From: Prevotella sp.
Lineage (GTDB): Bacteria; Bacteroidota; Bacteroidia; Bacteroidales; Bacteroidaceae
Direction of reading: 5' to 3'
DNA length: 64,000 bases
NCBI GenBank assembly: GCA_017619375.1
Contig: JAFZSL010000046.1
Location: forward strand, 1 to 64,000
Below are positions 8,185 through 16,379 of the stretch, piece after piece (the first letter of the stretch is position 1; every line of letters begins with the position of its first letter). Made by a program: the position numbers and the translations under genes. The notes beneath the pieces are model-generated. The model saw only the letters and a list, made by a program, of their open reading frames with translations. It searched no databases and was not told where the DNA came from.

Positions 8185-9966
8185 TTACTTGGTTATCATT
8201 TTCCGTCCATTCTTGATGACAACACCTTTGTAGTTGGCATCAACCTTTTGTCCGGCGAGGTTATAGAGGTTGTGGGACGAGTCAGACGGGTCTGTCAACA
8301 CCACTGTTTCGATTCCATCTTCCGACGTGCATGTCAGCACAATCTTGTCGATGTTGCAGCTGCCCCCTGTGAATTGGAGATGCAGGGTCTGTTTCCCTTC
8401 CTGGAGAGGTTTGAGGAAATTCCCGCTAACGACCTGGTAAGTATTCCAGTCGTTGTCTCCAGTCTTGGGGACACTTATCCTGGCCAACGTCTCGATACGT
8501 CCATTGGACTTTGGCAAGCCGAGATTGAAGCTGGAGCCTGTCGTACCTGAAGAGACATAAGCCTCATAGGAATACTCGCCTGCCTTGGTCACGTTGACGG
8601 TGTATTGAAGCCATTCTCCTACAGCAGTGTAGCCGATGGCATATCCTCCATCGCACTTGACGATGTCCACACCTCCTCCGTCGGTACGATAGGACGCCCC
8701 GTCGCCCTCATTGGTGTTGTCCGAATCATGAAAAGCCAAGCCTTCTCCACCCATGTCGTAATCTTCAGCTTCTATGGTTCCCGGTATTTCCTTGATTCCA
8801 TGGTAAGGTGTTCCATGGTTGGAAACCACTACATTGATGTCTACGGTGTGTATCGTTCCTGTGAAATCCAAATAGGAGGCCTTGACCACTCCTTCTTTCT
8901 CTTCCTTGCCGGCCTTCACCACTCCGTCGGTGACAGTGAAGTCGTCGCTGGTGAAAATTGCCTCGTTGGTGAGGTCCTCACGATGTCCGTCAGAGAACTT
9001 GCCCCACAAGGTCAAAGTGCTGCTTGCATTGGTTTTCATAACGATATCGTAGCCTTCCAGTTGGGTGGCCGTGTAAAAGACCTTCAGGTTGTTGGGTAGG
9101 GTGTATTCCGGGTCAGCCTTCGGCTCCATCCCCATCACCTTGAGGGCCTCGATGGCGTATCTCTTTCCCATGGTGCGGTAGCCCGACGCGTTGAAGTGCC
9201 ATGGGTCCTGTCCGTTGCCCGGGCATCCGTTGGAATGTACGACATGCGAGGTGGGAATCACCTGTGGGAGCCTGTTGACGACGGTGTTGTGCGCATAACA
9301 TGAGCCGCCCTGGTCTTGTTGCAGTGTTTCTCCAGCGAAGAGAGGTACGTCCTCTGCGTTGAGTCCGAGGTCGGCGAGCATGTCATTGTATATCTTCTTC
9401 ACCATGTTGGGCCAGTTGGGGTCGCCGTTGTTGGAGCATCCCTGATGTAGGAGAATGCCCTTGATGACTCCCACCTCCTGAGCTTTCTTACCCATATCGA
9501 TAAGTCGCTGGTAGGGATTGCCACCGTAATAGTTCCTGGCAATCTGCGCCCACCACTCATTGGGGTTGGCATCCATCTTCTGCTTGTATTTGTCCTTGTC
9601 GAACATCTCAATGGGACTGCCTCCCATGGCCACAGCCACCACGCCGACCTTCACATTGGCAGGCAGCGCCGCCACCATCGAGCGACCGAAATAATCGGTC
9701 GGGCCAAGTTTGCCCACAGGGCTTACAATGGGGCAGAACGCGGTGTACCACTGTCCCAAATTGCGCTTGGGGCTGGAAAAATTGGTTGTTGCCAACATTT
9801 GGAATCGTGGGTCAACATACTGGTTGTCGATGTTCTCCCATTGGGCGTTTCCTTCCATGTTGGACTGTCCGAAACAAAGGTAAACGTAAAAGTTGGGGTC
9901 TGCTTGGGCATAGGCCAAAGACGAAAGACCACAAAGGAGAATGATTGAAAGTAGTTTTCGCATCAT
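8185..9966 (-). CDS. Secreted SGNH carbohydrate acetylesterase with CBM6 and short C-terminal tail
   Basis: A 593-residue secreted esterase. Signal peptide 1-20. The SGNH/SASA (CE6-like) domain spans about 24-280: 'CFGQSNMEG' with nucleophile Ser35, 'AMGGSPIEMF' and 'LHQGCSNNGD' as oxyanion-hole blocks, and 'DPWHFN' giving Asp253 and His256. Residues about 290-382 look like an Ig-like linker domain. About 392-530 is a family 6 carbohydrate-binding module opening with 'TIEAEDYD' and containing 'GEWLQYTV'. The last 30 residues ('LYNLAGQKV...IKNGRKMITK') resemble the end of a type IX secretion tail. The start uses one of two adjacent Met codons. It is the first gene of the minus-strand run. Deacetylation of xylan or mannan is the best guess. 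Confidence 0.82.
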   Translation of the reverse strand: MMRKLLSIILLCGLSSLAYAQADPNFYVYLCFGQSNMEGNAQWENIDNQYVDPRFQMLATTNFSSPKRNLGQWYTAFCPIVSPVGKLGPTDYFGRSMVAALPANVKVGVVAVAMGGSPIEMFDKDKYKQKMDANPNEWWAQIARNYYGGNPYQRLIDMGKKAQEVGVIKGILLHQGCSNNGDPNWPNMVKKIYNDMLADLGLNAEDVPLFAGETLQQDQGGSCYAHNTVVNRLPQVIPTSHVVHSNGCPGNGQDPWHFNASGYRTMGKRYAIEALKVMGMEPKADPEYTLPNNLKVFYTATQLEGYDIVMKTNASSTLTLWGKFSDGHREDLTNEAIFTSDDFTVTDGVVKAGKEEKEGVVKASYLDFTGTIHTVDINVVVSNHGTPYHGIKEIPGTIEAEDYDMGGEGLAFHDSDNTNEGDGASYRTDGGGVDIVKCDGGYAIGYTAVGEWLQYTVNVTKAGEYSYEAYVSSGTTGSSFNLGLPKSNGRIETLARISVPKTGDNDWNTYQVVSGNFLKPLQEGKQTLHLQFTGGSCNIDKIVLTCTSEDGIETVVLTDPSDSSHNLYNLAGQKVDANYKGVVIKNGRKMITK

Positions 9967-10001
9967 TTTTTTTGTAAAGTTAGTGTTTGTGAGATAGTTT
10001 G

Positions 10002-10009
10002 CAAAAGTA
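10002..10009 (-). promoter_or_regulatory. Bacteroidetes -7 box for the esterase/GH97 run
   Basis: On the minus strand the sequence reads TACTTTTG, a perfect TAnnTTTG box, 36 nt before the esterase start at 9966. No good TTTG is found at the -33 distance, so strength is uncertain. Confidence 0.55.
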
Positions 10010-10139
10010 CCAAGAAATTCCCGCTTCCACTTTGAAATTTGCAACAAAAACTATTGGTGGTGTATCATTCGACGACAAGCTGACTGCTTATAGGTGACAA
10101 GGAGAAAACAACGCACACGAAATAGCCGAATCAACCGAA

Positions 10140-10175
10140 GGACCTTAAGGACCTTAAAGACCTTATGAACCTTAA
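10140..10175. repeat. 9-bp tandem repeat, four units
   Basis: Consecutive units GGACCTTAA, GGACCTTAA, AGACCTTAT and GAACCTTAA lie between the protease terminator and the esterase promoter. The period of 9 bp is the same as in the arrays at 27323-27466 and 61335-61406, although the unit sequence differs. Confidence 0.75.
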
Positions 10176-10180
10176 GAATA

Positions 10181-10224
10181 AAAAGGCGCTCCCTCCCGTA
10201 TCTGATGCTACAAGAGGGAACGCC
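10181..10224 (-). terminator. Terminator of the C10 protease gene
   Basis: GAGGGAACGCC and GGCGCTCCCTC (10214-10224 and 10185-10195) form an 11-bp stem with one mismatch. On the minus strand it is followed by TTTTTATTC. It lies 45 bp past the stop codon at 10269. Confidence 0.8.
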
Positions 10225-10268
10225 ATCAAAGATAAAGCCTATAGTTTAAGTTTTTCAAGGCCGGGCCG

Positions 10269-12557
10269 TCACCTGACGACCATCTTCTTGCCATCGACGA
10301 TGTAGACACCCTTGGGCAACCCCTCGAGTGAAGACGCCTGCCTCCTTACCAATACGCCAGACATCGTGTATACGTCGAATATAGCAGGCTCTTCAACCAC
10401 GGGCACGTCGATGCCCACTGGGTCGGCCTGTGAATTGACTACAAACGAATAGTTATCGCTGATCCATTCCGTCGTCGAGGAGTTATGATTGGTATATGCT
10501 TTCAATGCGACCGTGTAGGTCTGCCCCATTTTCAGACTTTCGAAACGGAATTCGAGGTCTATAGTCTTCTTCGGGCCGAGATTCAGATATGACGTCTTGT
10601 CATAAGAGATGTTGTAAGTTTTCCCTTTCTCGAAGATATAGCATATGATGGGCATGTAATAACCTTCTGAAGAGTTATTTTTCACCTTCACCTTGAAAAC
10701 AGCATCCGTGGAGGAGTCGATTTGTGCAGATACCACGGAGAGGTTGGAGTCGGACGTCGGAGGATTGACGATGTCCACCTCCCAAGGTCCCACGTCGTTG
10801 GATCCGTCCTCAACTATGTCTATCCACAACTTCCATTTTCCCGTGGAAGTCGGAGTGAAGAAAAGCGAACTTTGCTCCGTGGCTCCCACTTCCACCGGCA
10901 GGCATATCTGGTCCACGGCCTCGCCCTTGTCGTTTGTCTTGGAAGCGAAGAGATAGAACACATCTCCATATTCCTCCCCATTGTTGCCGACGGTGATGGC
11001 CACCTCTTGAGGCTGATTGACAATCTTGTTGCCCACACATTCGAGCGAATTGATGACCAATGAAGCCCTGGGGTGGTAACTGATGCTTTTCACCTGCTTT
11101 CCAGAGAACTCTACTTGGTAATATTTATTCCTGTCGCACAAGACACGATACCAACTGCAACCATCGAGAATGGAATAAGGATAGAAATTATAAACACCGT
11201 CGTCGAGCGACATCTCATCGAGGTCGAGCGAATAGGTGATGGAATAGAAGGGTTCCAAGAAGATGCTCTCCCTTCTCACCTTATAAGAGTTGCTGTTGGC
11301 ATCAGCCAACTGATATGCAAATCCATACAAGAAGGTCCCATCCATCCCCGTCCGATTGACATATTGTGCATTGAGCGTATGTCCCTCGCATGAGAAATCA
11401 AGTACGGAGAGAGTGCGCCGCTCGCCTGTTTCACCCGTCGGCTTTTGGATGCCCACGACAGCCCCCTGGGTCATGGAATAGCCGCAATTTGAAGTGCTGC
11501 TGCCACTCCCTCCACCTTTGGGGTTGAGTATGGAGAGTTTGAAGTAGCCGTTGTAATGACCGCTCCACCCCCAATTGATGTGATAGTATCCCTGGCCATC
11601 ATAGCCATCGCACACGAAAGCGTGCCCACCACCAGGATTGGAGCCGGAATACACCACGGGGCGGCCGTTCTTTAGTTCGTTATAGATGAGGTTGTCCCAT
11701 CCCTGGGCGGAATAGTCAGACTTTCTCTCAAACCTGGTGTTGACATCGTATCCGAAATAAGTGCGCAAGGCCAAGACCACGTCGTTGGTATAGGCGGAAG
11801 AGGCATCATGCCCATAGTCCATCATCACGCCCTGTCCGCAATAGCGCATCAGCTGCGCCACCGCCTTGATCTGACTATCGGTCTGCCCCGCGTCGTAACG
11901 GTCTTGCATGTTGTTCCAGTCGAATTTCACTTTTGGAAGCGCAGCCAATTGTCCCAGCGTCTCATTCGACTCATATGCGGGAATAGCGGTGGTGTAGCCT
12001 TCAGGCCATTTGTGGTAGCGCATCACCATGGCCAATGCCGTAGCCACACACCCCGTGATACAATACTTCCCGTCAATGGTGGGACATAACGTGTTGTAAA
12101 CTTCTCCTGTCGATGTGGCTTCTCCCTGGTCCCACATCGCCGTGACGAGGTTGCCCAACACGGGATGCGTGCCCACCTTTGCAGGTTGGGCCCCTTCCTC
12201 CTCACCCAAGGCGGCGATTTCCTCAGAGCAGCTCTCCAGCCAATTTTTCATGTTCTCCGGGATGCGAGTCTCGTCAAACTCGCCCTCCAAGCCATAGCCC
12301 AGGACATCCTCTGTGCGCTCATCACCTGAGATGATGACGAAACCTTTGCCTTCCTTGGAATTGAAAACATACAAGGGTGCCTTGTCAGCAATGGCGGATG
12401 ACAACTGCGCCCTTGCGATTCCCTTTTCAACAGGTATGCCCTTGGCGCTCATGAAAGTTTCCGCTTTCTGTCGCGCCACCTGCAACGAAACCCTTTGCGC
12501 ATAGGCATTCGAGGCGAGCACGAAAAGCAACAATGTCATCAAGTAATTGTGTTTCAT
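10269..12557 (-). CDS. C10 family cysteine protease (streptopain/interpain-like) with C-terminal sorting-like tail
   Basis: A 762-residue secreted cysteine protease of the SpeB/interpain A family, likely degrading proteins outside the cell. Signal peptide 1-20; inhibitory prodomain about 21-130; catalytic domain about 130-370. 'CITGCVATALAMVMRYHKWP' gives nucleophile Cys170; 'GGGHAFVCDGYD' gives His312; 'HINWGWSG' supplies the usual Trp block. Beyond about 375 come beta-rich Ig-like segments, one containing 'LSVVSAQID', and a tail 'FDVYTMSGVLVRR...GVYIVDGKKMVVR' that resembles the last strands of a type IX secretion signal. It starts 46 bp after the small membrane-protein gene on the same strand and ends in a clear terminator. 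Confidence 0.9.
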   Translation of the reverse strand: MKHNYLMTLLLFVLASNAYAQRVSLQVARQKAETFMSAKGIPVEKGIARAQLSSAIADKAPLYVFNSKEGKGFVIISGDERTEDVLGYGLEGEFDETRIPENMKNWLESCSEEIAALGEEEGAQPAKVGTHPVLGNLVTAMWDQGEATSTGEVYNTLCPTIDGKYCITGCVATALAMVMRYHKWPEGYTTAIPAYESNETLGQLAALPKVKFDWNNMQDRYDAGQTDSQIKAVAQLMRYCGQGVMMDYGHDASSAYTNDVVLALRTYFGYDVNTRFERKSDYSAQGWDNLIYNELKNGRPVVYSGSNPGGGHAFVCDGYDGQGYYHINWGWSGHYNGYFKLSILNPKGGGSGSSTSNCGYSMTQGAVVGIQKPTGETGERRTLSVLDFSCEGHTLNAQYVNRTGMDGTFLYGFAYQLADANSNSYKVRRESIFLEPFYSITYSLDLDEMSLDDGVYNFYPYSILDGCSWYRVLCDRNKYYQVEFSGKQVKSISYHPRASLVINSLECVGNKIVNQPQEVAITVGNNGEEYGDVFYLFASKTNDKGEAVDQICLPVEVGATEQSSLFFTPTSTGKWKLWIDIVEDGSNDVGPWEVDIVNPPTSDSNLSVVSAQIDSSTDAVFKVKVKNNSSEGYYMPIICYIFEKGKTYNISYDKTSYLNLGPKKTIDLEFRFESLKMGQTYTVALKAYTNHNSSTTEWISDNYSFVVNSQADPVGIDVPVVEEPAIFDVYTMSGVLVRRQASSLEGLPKGVYIVDGKKMVVR

Positions 12558-12603
12558 ATCATTTGGGATTATTGGTTAGTATCTAATATGGTTCAAAACA
12601 CGG

Positions 12604-13269
12604 TCACCGCTTGATTTTCGGGCAGCGTGTGGTGATGTATTCATATACAAAATCAAAGTCCTCATCAGCCATATACACCTGATTGTGAGTCAGCAACTGG
12701 TTCACTTTGATGAGATTGCGTTTCCGATAAGCCTTCACCTTCTTCACCTTCAAGAAGTCAGAATAGGTCGAGGTGTGAGTGGCTGTGAGCAACCCCTGCC
12801 CCACCCTTCCGGGATTACCAGCCACGAGTCCAGCCAGAATCAGCAGATTGCTTATGGCTTTCGCCTTCTTCACCTGCTTTTTCATCTGCCGATGCAACAC
12901 CCCGTCTTCATCCATCTCGAACATGACGACATACTTTCCCCCGTATATGGCAGCCAAGATGTAATAGCCAGCGAAGACGCAGAGGAAGAAGATGCCAAAC
13001 ATTATCAAAGCATATTTGCTTTTATCAAACACGGCCTCCAAAGGCACGCCTTGGAACAGAGGCAAAATCATGAAGAAAAGCGGTATGGCCATCAAAAAGC
13101 CGAAAATCTTAAGGACCAGGAAAAGGAGCGTCGGATTTCTGTACATGTCCATTTCATAGACCCATCGATATTTCCCATCAGGACAAAACTTGATGTTCTC
13201 TGATGTATAAATCATCGAAGAATAGGCGGGTCGAGTATACTGCTGACCTAAAGGATTATTATCTTTCAT
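12604..13269 (-). CDS. Uncharacterised membrane protein upstream of the C10 protease
   Basis: A 221-residue protein that I do not recognise. The first 45 residues are polar. Two strong membrane helices follow at about 48-72 and 85-112. A basic stretch near 127-138 ('RQMKKQVKKAKA') precedes a third, weaker hydrophobic segment at about 139-155. The C-terminal 60 residues are soluble, with a Lys/Arg-rich 'KVKKVKAYRKRN' patch and a PH-like alternation of strands, so a membrane-anchored cytosolic sensor or scaffold is conceivable. It shares a transcript direction and only a 46-bp gap with the protease. A good promoter lies upstream at 13316-13346. Confidence 0.6.
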   Translation of the reverse strand: MKDNNPLGQQYTRPAYSSMIYTSENIKFCPDGKYRWVYEMDMYRNPTLLFLVLKIFGFLMAIPLFFMILPLFQGVPLEAVFDKSKYALIMFGIFFLCVFAGYYILAAIYGGKYVVMFEMDEDGVLHRQMKKQVKKAKAISNLLILAGLVAGNPGRVGQGLLTATHTSTYSDFLKVKKVKAYRKRNLIKVNQLLTHNQVYMADEDFDFVYEYITTRCPKIKR

Positions 13270-13315
13270 TTCAACTGATGTGTCTATGTGGATTCAAGGT
13301 GCCATTATGACGCTA

Positions 13316-13346
13316 CAAATATAAGAAAAGGTAAGCATAATGCAAA
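13316..13346 (-). promoter_or_regulatory. Promoter for the membrane protein/C10 protease pair
   Basis: On the minus strand TTTG (13343-13346) and TATATTTG (13316-13323) are separated by 19 nt, an exact match to the Bacteroidetes consensus. The start codon at 13269 lies 46 nt beyond the -7 box. Confidence 0.8.
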
Positions 13347-13362
13347 ATAAAACGCATCCTTT

Positions 13363-13393
13363 TTTGCATTTCACTCTATTTTCACTATTTTTG
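13363..13393 (+). promoter_or_regulatory. Promoter for the GH36 gene
   Basis: TTTG (13363-13366) and TATTTTTG (13386-13393) have a 19-nt spacer, matching the Bacteroidetes consensus. The GH36 start is 31 nt downstream. It is arranged back to back with the minus-strand promoter at 13316-13346. Confidence 0.8.
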
Positions 13394-13424
13394 CAAACGA
13401 AACAACTACATCCTAACTACCTCT

Positions 13425-15614
13425 ATGAAAAAAAGCATTCTCTTGACCATCCTTGTGGCAGGTTCCATCCTGCTGCACGCCGGTCCCGTCACCGTGGAGA
13501 CGCCCCACATCTCCCTTGTCATCAACGTGGAGAACGGTAGATCACCAGAATACGTATATTTCGGTCCCCGCCTCCAAGCAGGAGACATCGGCCGCCTGCA
13601 AAGGCCCACCGGCGGCCGCATGGATGCCTATCCCACATATGGGCTGAACCTCCCGTCGGAGGCAGCCCTCGCCATACGCCATGCCGATGGCAACCTCTCC
13701 ACCGCCCTTAAAGTGACCGATGTTGGTACCATCAACGAGTCGCATGGCACAATGACCACCATCACCATGGCCGACCCCGTCTATCCAATCGAGGTAAAGC
13801 TCCACTACCGTGCTTACAAAGACGTGGACATGATAGAGACCTGGACCGACATCACGAACAACGAGAAGGGAACGGTGACGTTGACCACATTCTGCTCCGG
13901 GATGCTTCCCGTGCGCCGCGGCGATGTCTGGATAAGCCATCTTCATGGCTCATGGGGCAACGAAGCCCAGCTGACGGAAGAGCCCCTTCAGCCCGGCGTG
14001 CTTATGCTGAAGAACAAGGACGGTGTGCGCAACTCCCATACCGACCATGCCGAGGTGATGCTCTCCCTTGACGGGAAAGGCCGTGAGAACACCGGCTCCG
14101 TCATCGGTGCCGCCCTCTGCTATTCCGGCAATTTCCGCATCAAGATAGACACCGACGACACCAACTATCACTACCTTTTCGCCGGCATCAACGAAGACAA
14201 TTCCGAATACCACTTGAAAAGAGGAGAAACCTTCACCACCCCACCTCTCGCACTGACCTACAGCGAGGAAGGCCTCAGCGGCGCCTCCCGCAATTTCCAC
14301 CAGTGGGGCAGGAAATACAAGTTGCAACACGGCGACAGGGAGCGCAAGATTCTCCTCAACAGTTGGGAAGGCGTCTATTTTGACATCAACCAAGAAGGCA
14401 TGGACCAGATGATGGCCGACATCGCCTCCATGGGTGGCGAACTCTTCGTGATGGACGACGGTTGGTTTGGCGACAAATATCCCCGCAAGACCGACAACTC
14501 CTCACTCGGCGACTGGGTGGTGGACAAGCAGAAACTGCCCGAAGGCATCGAAGGCCTGCTGCGCGACGCCAAGAAGAACGGCGTGAAATTCGGCATTTGG
14601 ATCGAGCCAGAGATGAGCAACACGGTGAGCGAGCTGTACGAGAAGCATCCCGACTGGATAGTGAAAGCCCCACGACGCGACGCGGTGTTGGGACGCGGTG
14701 GCACCCAGGTCGTGCTCGACCTGGCCAATCCGAAGGTTCAAGACTATGTCTTCAGCATAGTGGACAACCTCCTCTCATCCTATCCTGAAATCGACTACAT
14801 CAAATGGGACGCCAACATGGCATTGATGAACCACGGCAGCCAATACCTGAAGGCCGAGGACCAGAGCCACATGCACATCGAATACCACAAAGGTTTCGAG
14901 AAGGTGTGCCAGCGCGTCCGCACCAAATACCCCGATGTCACCATCCAAGCTTGCGCCAGCGGCGGCGGTCGTGCCAACTGGGGTGTCCTCCCTTATTTCG
15001 ACGAGTTCTGGACGAGCGACAACACCGACGCCCTGCAGCGCATCTACATGCAGTGGGGCACAAGCTACTTCTTCCCCGCCATCGCAATGGCCTGCCACAT
15101 CAGTGCCGTGCCCAATCACACCGTGTTCCGTACGACAACGTTGAAATACCGCATCGACGTGGCCATGAGCGGCCGCTTGGGCATGGAAATCCAGCCGAAG
15201 AACATGACCGATGAAGAGAAAGCACTATGCAGGAACGCCATCTCCGAATACAAGAAAATCCGCCCCATCGTTCAATTCGGCAACCTCTACCGCCTCGTGT
15301 CCCCCTACGACAGGAAGGGTCTGGCCTCGCTGATGTATGTCGACGAGGAGAAATCGCATGCCGTCTTCTTCTGGTGGAAGACCGAGTCGTTCCAAAACGA
15401 GCACCTGCCCCGCGTGAAGATGGCAGGCCTCGACCCCGATAAAATATACAAGGTGCATGAACTCAACCGAATCGACCTCCAGCCCCTTCCCTGCGAAGGC
15501 AAGAGTTACAGTGGCGCCTACCTCATGAACCACGGCCTCGAGATTCCCAATGGCAACAATGTGGAATGGAGCAAGAAGAGTGACTGGAGCAGCAGGGTGC
15601 TGCTGCTGGAATGA
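13425..15614 (+). CDS. Glycoside hydrolase family 36 alpha-galactosidase (secreted)
   Basis: A 729-residue alpha-galactosidase of the tetrameric bacterial GH36 type, which removes alpha-1,6-galactose from raffinose-family sugars or galactomannan. Signal peptide 1-19; N-terminal beta-supersandwich up to about 310; TIM barrel about 320-640 opening with 'LLNSWEGVYFDIN' and 'FVMDDGWFGDKYP'; C-terminal beta domain. 'YIKWDANMAL' places the nucleophile at Asp462, and 'WTSDNTDAL' the acid/base at Asp532; the 70-residue separation is what the family shows. 'CASGGGRANWG' is the conserved substrate loop. It is transcribed alone from its own promoter, divergent from the protease pair, and complements the GH97 enzyme upstream. 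Confidence 0.93.
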   Translation: MKKSILLTILVAGSILLHAGPVTVETPHISLVINVENGRSPEYVYFGPRLQAGDIGRLQRPTGGRMDAYPTYGLNLPSEAALAIRHADGNLSTALKVTDVGTINESHGTMTTITMADPVYPIEVKLHYRAYKDVDMIETWTDITNNEKGTVTLTTFCSGMLPVRRGDVWISHLHGSWGNEAQLTEEPLQPGVLMLKNKDGVRNSHTDHAEVMLSLDGKGRENTGSVIGAALCYSGNFRIKIDTDDTNYHYLFAGINEDNSEYHLKRGETFTTPPLALTYSEEGLSGASRNFHQWGRKYKLQHGDRERKILLNSWEGVYFDINQEGMDQMMADIASMGGELFVMDDGWFGDKYPRKTDNSSLGDWVVDKQKLPEGIEGLLRDAKKNGVKFGIWIEPEMSNTVSELYEKHPDWIVKAPRRDAVLGRGGTQVVLDLANPKVQDYVFSIVDNLLSSYPEIDYIKWDANMALMNHGSQYLKAEDQSHMHIEYHKGFEKVCQRVRTKYPDVTIQACASGGGRANWGVLPYFDEFWTSDNTDALQRIYMQWGTSYFFPAIAMACHISAVPNHTVFRTTTLKYRIDVAMSGRLGMEIQPKNMTDEEKALCRNAISEYKKIRPIVQFGNLYRLVSPYDRKGLASLMYVDEEKSHAVFFWWKTESFQNEHLPRVKMAGLDPDKIYKVHELNRIDLQPLPCEGKSYSGAYLMNHGLEIPNGNNVEWSKKSDWSSRVLLLE

Positions 15615-15652
15615 GACGTCTGGAAAAAAAACGAAAAAAAGAGAGATATTTT

Positions 15653-15683
15653 TTTGGTGATTGGCAGAAAAGTGTTACCTTTG
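15653..15683 (+). promoter_or_regulatory. Promoter for tRNA-Val
   Basis: TTTG (15653-15656) and TACCTTTG (15676-15683) are separated by 19 nt. The tRNA begins 18 nt after the -7 box. Confidence 0.8.
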
Positions 15684-15700
15684 CAGCGCAAAAACAAGAA

Positions 15701-15775
15701 AGGAGCATAGCTCAGTTGGTTTAGAGCGCTTCAGTCACATTGAAGAGGTCATCGGTTCGAGTCCGATTGTTCCTA
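15701..15775 (+). tRNA. tRNA-Val (anticodon CAC)
   Basis: A complete cloverleaf folds by hand: acceptor AGGAGCA/TGTTCCT with one G-U pair, D-arm GCTC/GAGC, anticodon stem CTTCA/TGAAG with loop GTCACAT (U33, anticodon CAC, decoding GUG), T-arm ATCGG/CCGAT around TTCGAGT, and discriminator A75. CCA is not encoded. It has its own promoter and terminator. Confidence 0.9.
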
Positions 15776-15780
15776 CAGAG

Positions 15781-15810
15781 AGGCCAAGCAAGGATGCTTG
15801 GCTCTTTTTG
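15781..15810 (+). terminator. Terminator of tRNA-Val
   Basis: GCCAAGCA (15783-15790) pairs with TGCTTGGC (15795-15802) across an AGGA loop and is followed by a T-tract at 15805-15809. Confidence 0.85.
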
Positions 15811-15835
15811 TTTCAACGAGCAAAAGTAGGCATCA

Positions 15836-16366
15836 ATGAGTAGAGAGACATACCTTCGGTTACGAGCCTTCGCACGCTTGGACGGTTTCCGTCTGGGATT
15901 GTTCTGGGTGGTGAGTTTTGCCTTGTTCATAGGCTATTTCACCTATCCTGTTTGTGGCTTTCTCTGGGTGGGCACATTGCTTTTCACCCCGTTCTACATC
16001 GGCATGCGCACCCAGTCATACAGCGAGCAGACGGAAGAACAGCGCATCTCCTACGGCCACGCCTACGCCCATTCTTCCCTAACGGTGTTCTACGCCTCTC
16101 TCATCTTAGCCATCTGCCAGTGGGCCTATTTCCAATACCTCGACAACGGATTCCTCATCAACCAATACGCCTCGATGTTCACCGAAAAGGAAAACAAGGC
16201 AATGCTGGAGAGCATAGGTTACACGAAAGACATGGTAGACAATATGGTGAAATCCCTGCGCTCCCTCCGCCCCATCGACCTCTCCTTACAGATGATGTGG
16301 AGCAACATGGTGGCCGGCCTGATCATCAGCCTCACCACCGCCTTATATGTAAGTTACAGACATTAA
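15836..16366 (+). CDS. DUF4199 family membrane protein
   Basis: A 176-residue membrane protein of the DUF4199 family, of unknown function. Four hydrophobic helices are visible at about 20-36, 40-55, 78-100 and 152-170. The loop between helices 3 and 4 is soluble and contains 'YTKDMVDNMVKSLRSL', which is typical of the family. It begins 26 bp after the tRNA terminator and stops 13 bp before the GT2 gene; the DUF4199-GT2 pairing is common in Bacteroidetes. It probably opens the run that ends with the Crp-type regulator. Confidence 0.75.
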   Translation: MSRETYLRLRAFARLDGFRLGLFWVVSFALFIGYFTYPVCGFLWVGTLLFTPFYIGMRTQSYSEQTEEQRISYGHAYAHSSLTVFYASLILAICQWAYFQYLDNGFLINQYASMFTEKENKAMLESIGYTKDMVDNMVKSLRSLRPIDLSLQMMWSNMVAGLIISLTTALYVSYRH

Positions 16367-16379
16367 ACACAAGCCCATC

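Larger units (their letters stand above)
9967..10268. other. Intergenic control region: promoter, 9-bp repeats, terminator
   Basis: This gap separates the SGNH esterase (start 9966) from the upstream minus-strand protease (ends 10269). It contains a -7-like box for the esterase run at 10002-10009, a four-unit 9-bp tandem repeat at 10140-10175, and a terminator for the protease at 10185-10224. No gene is seen in it. Confidence 0.7.

Noticed and set aside
15661..15843. 60-codon plus-strand frame across the tRNA-Val gene
   Set aside because: It contains the tRNA promoter, the tRNA and its terminator; no protein is expected.
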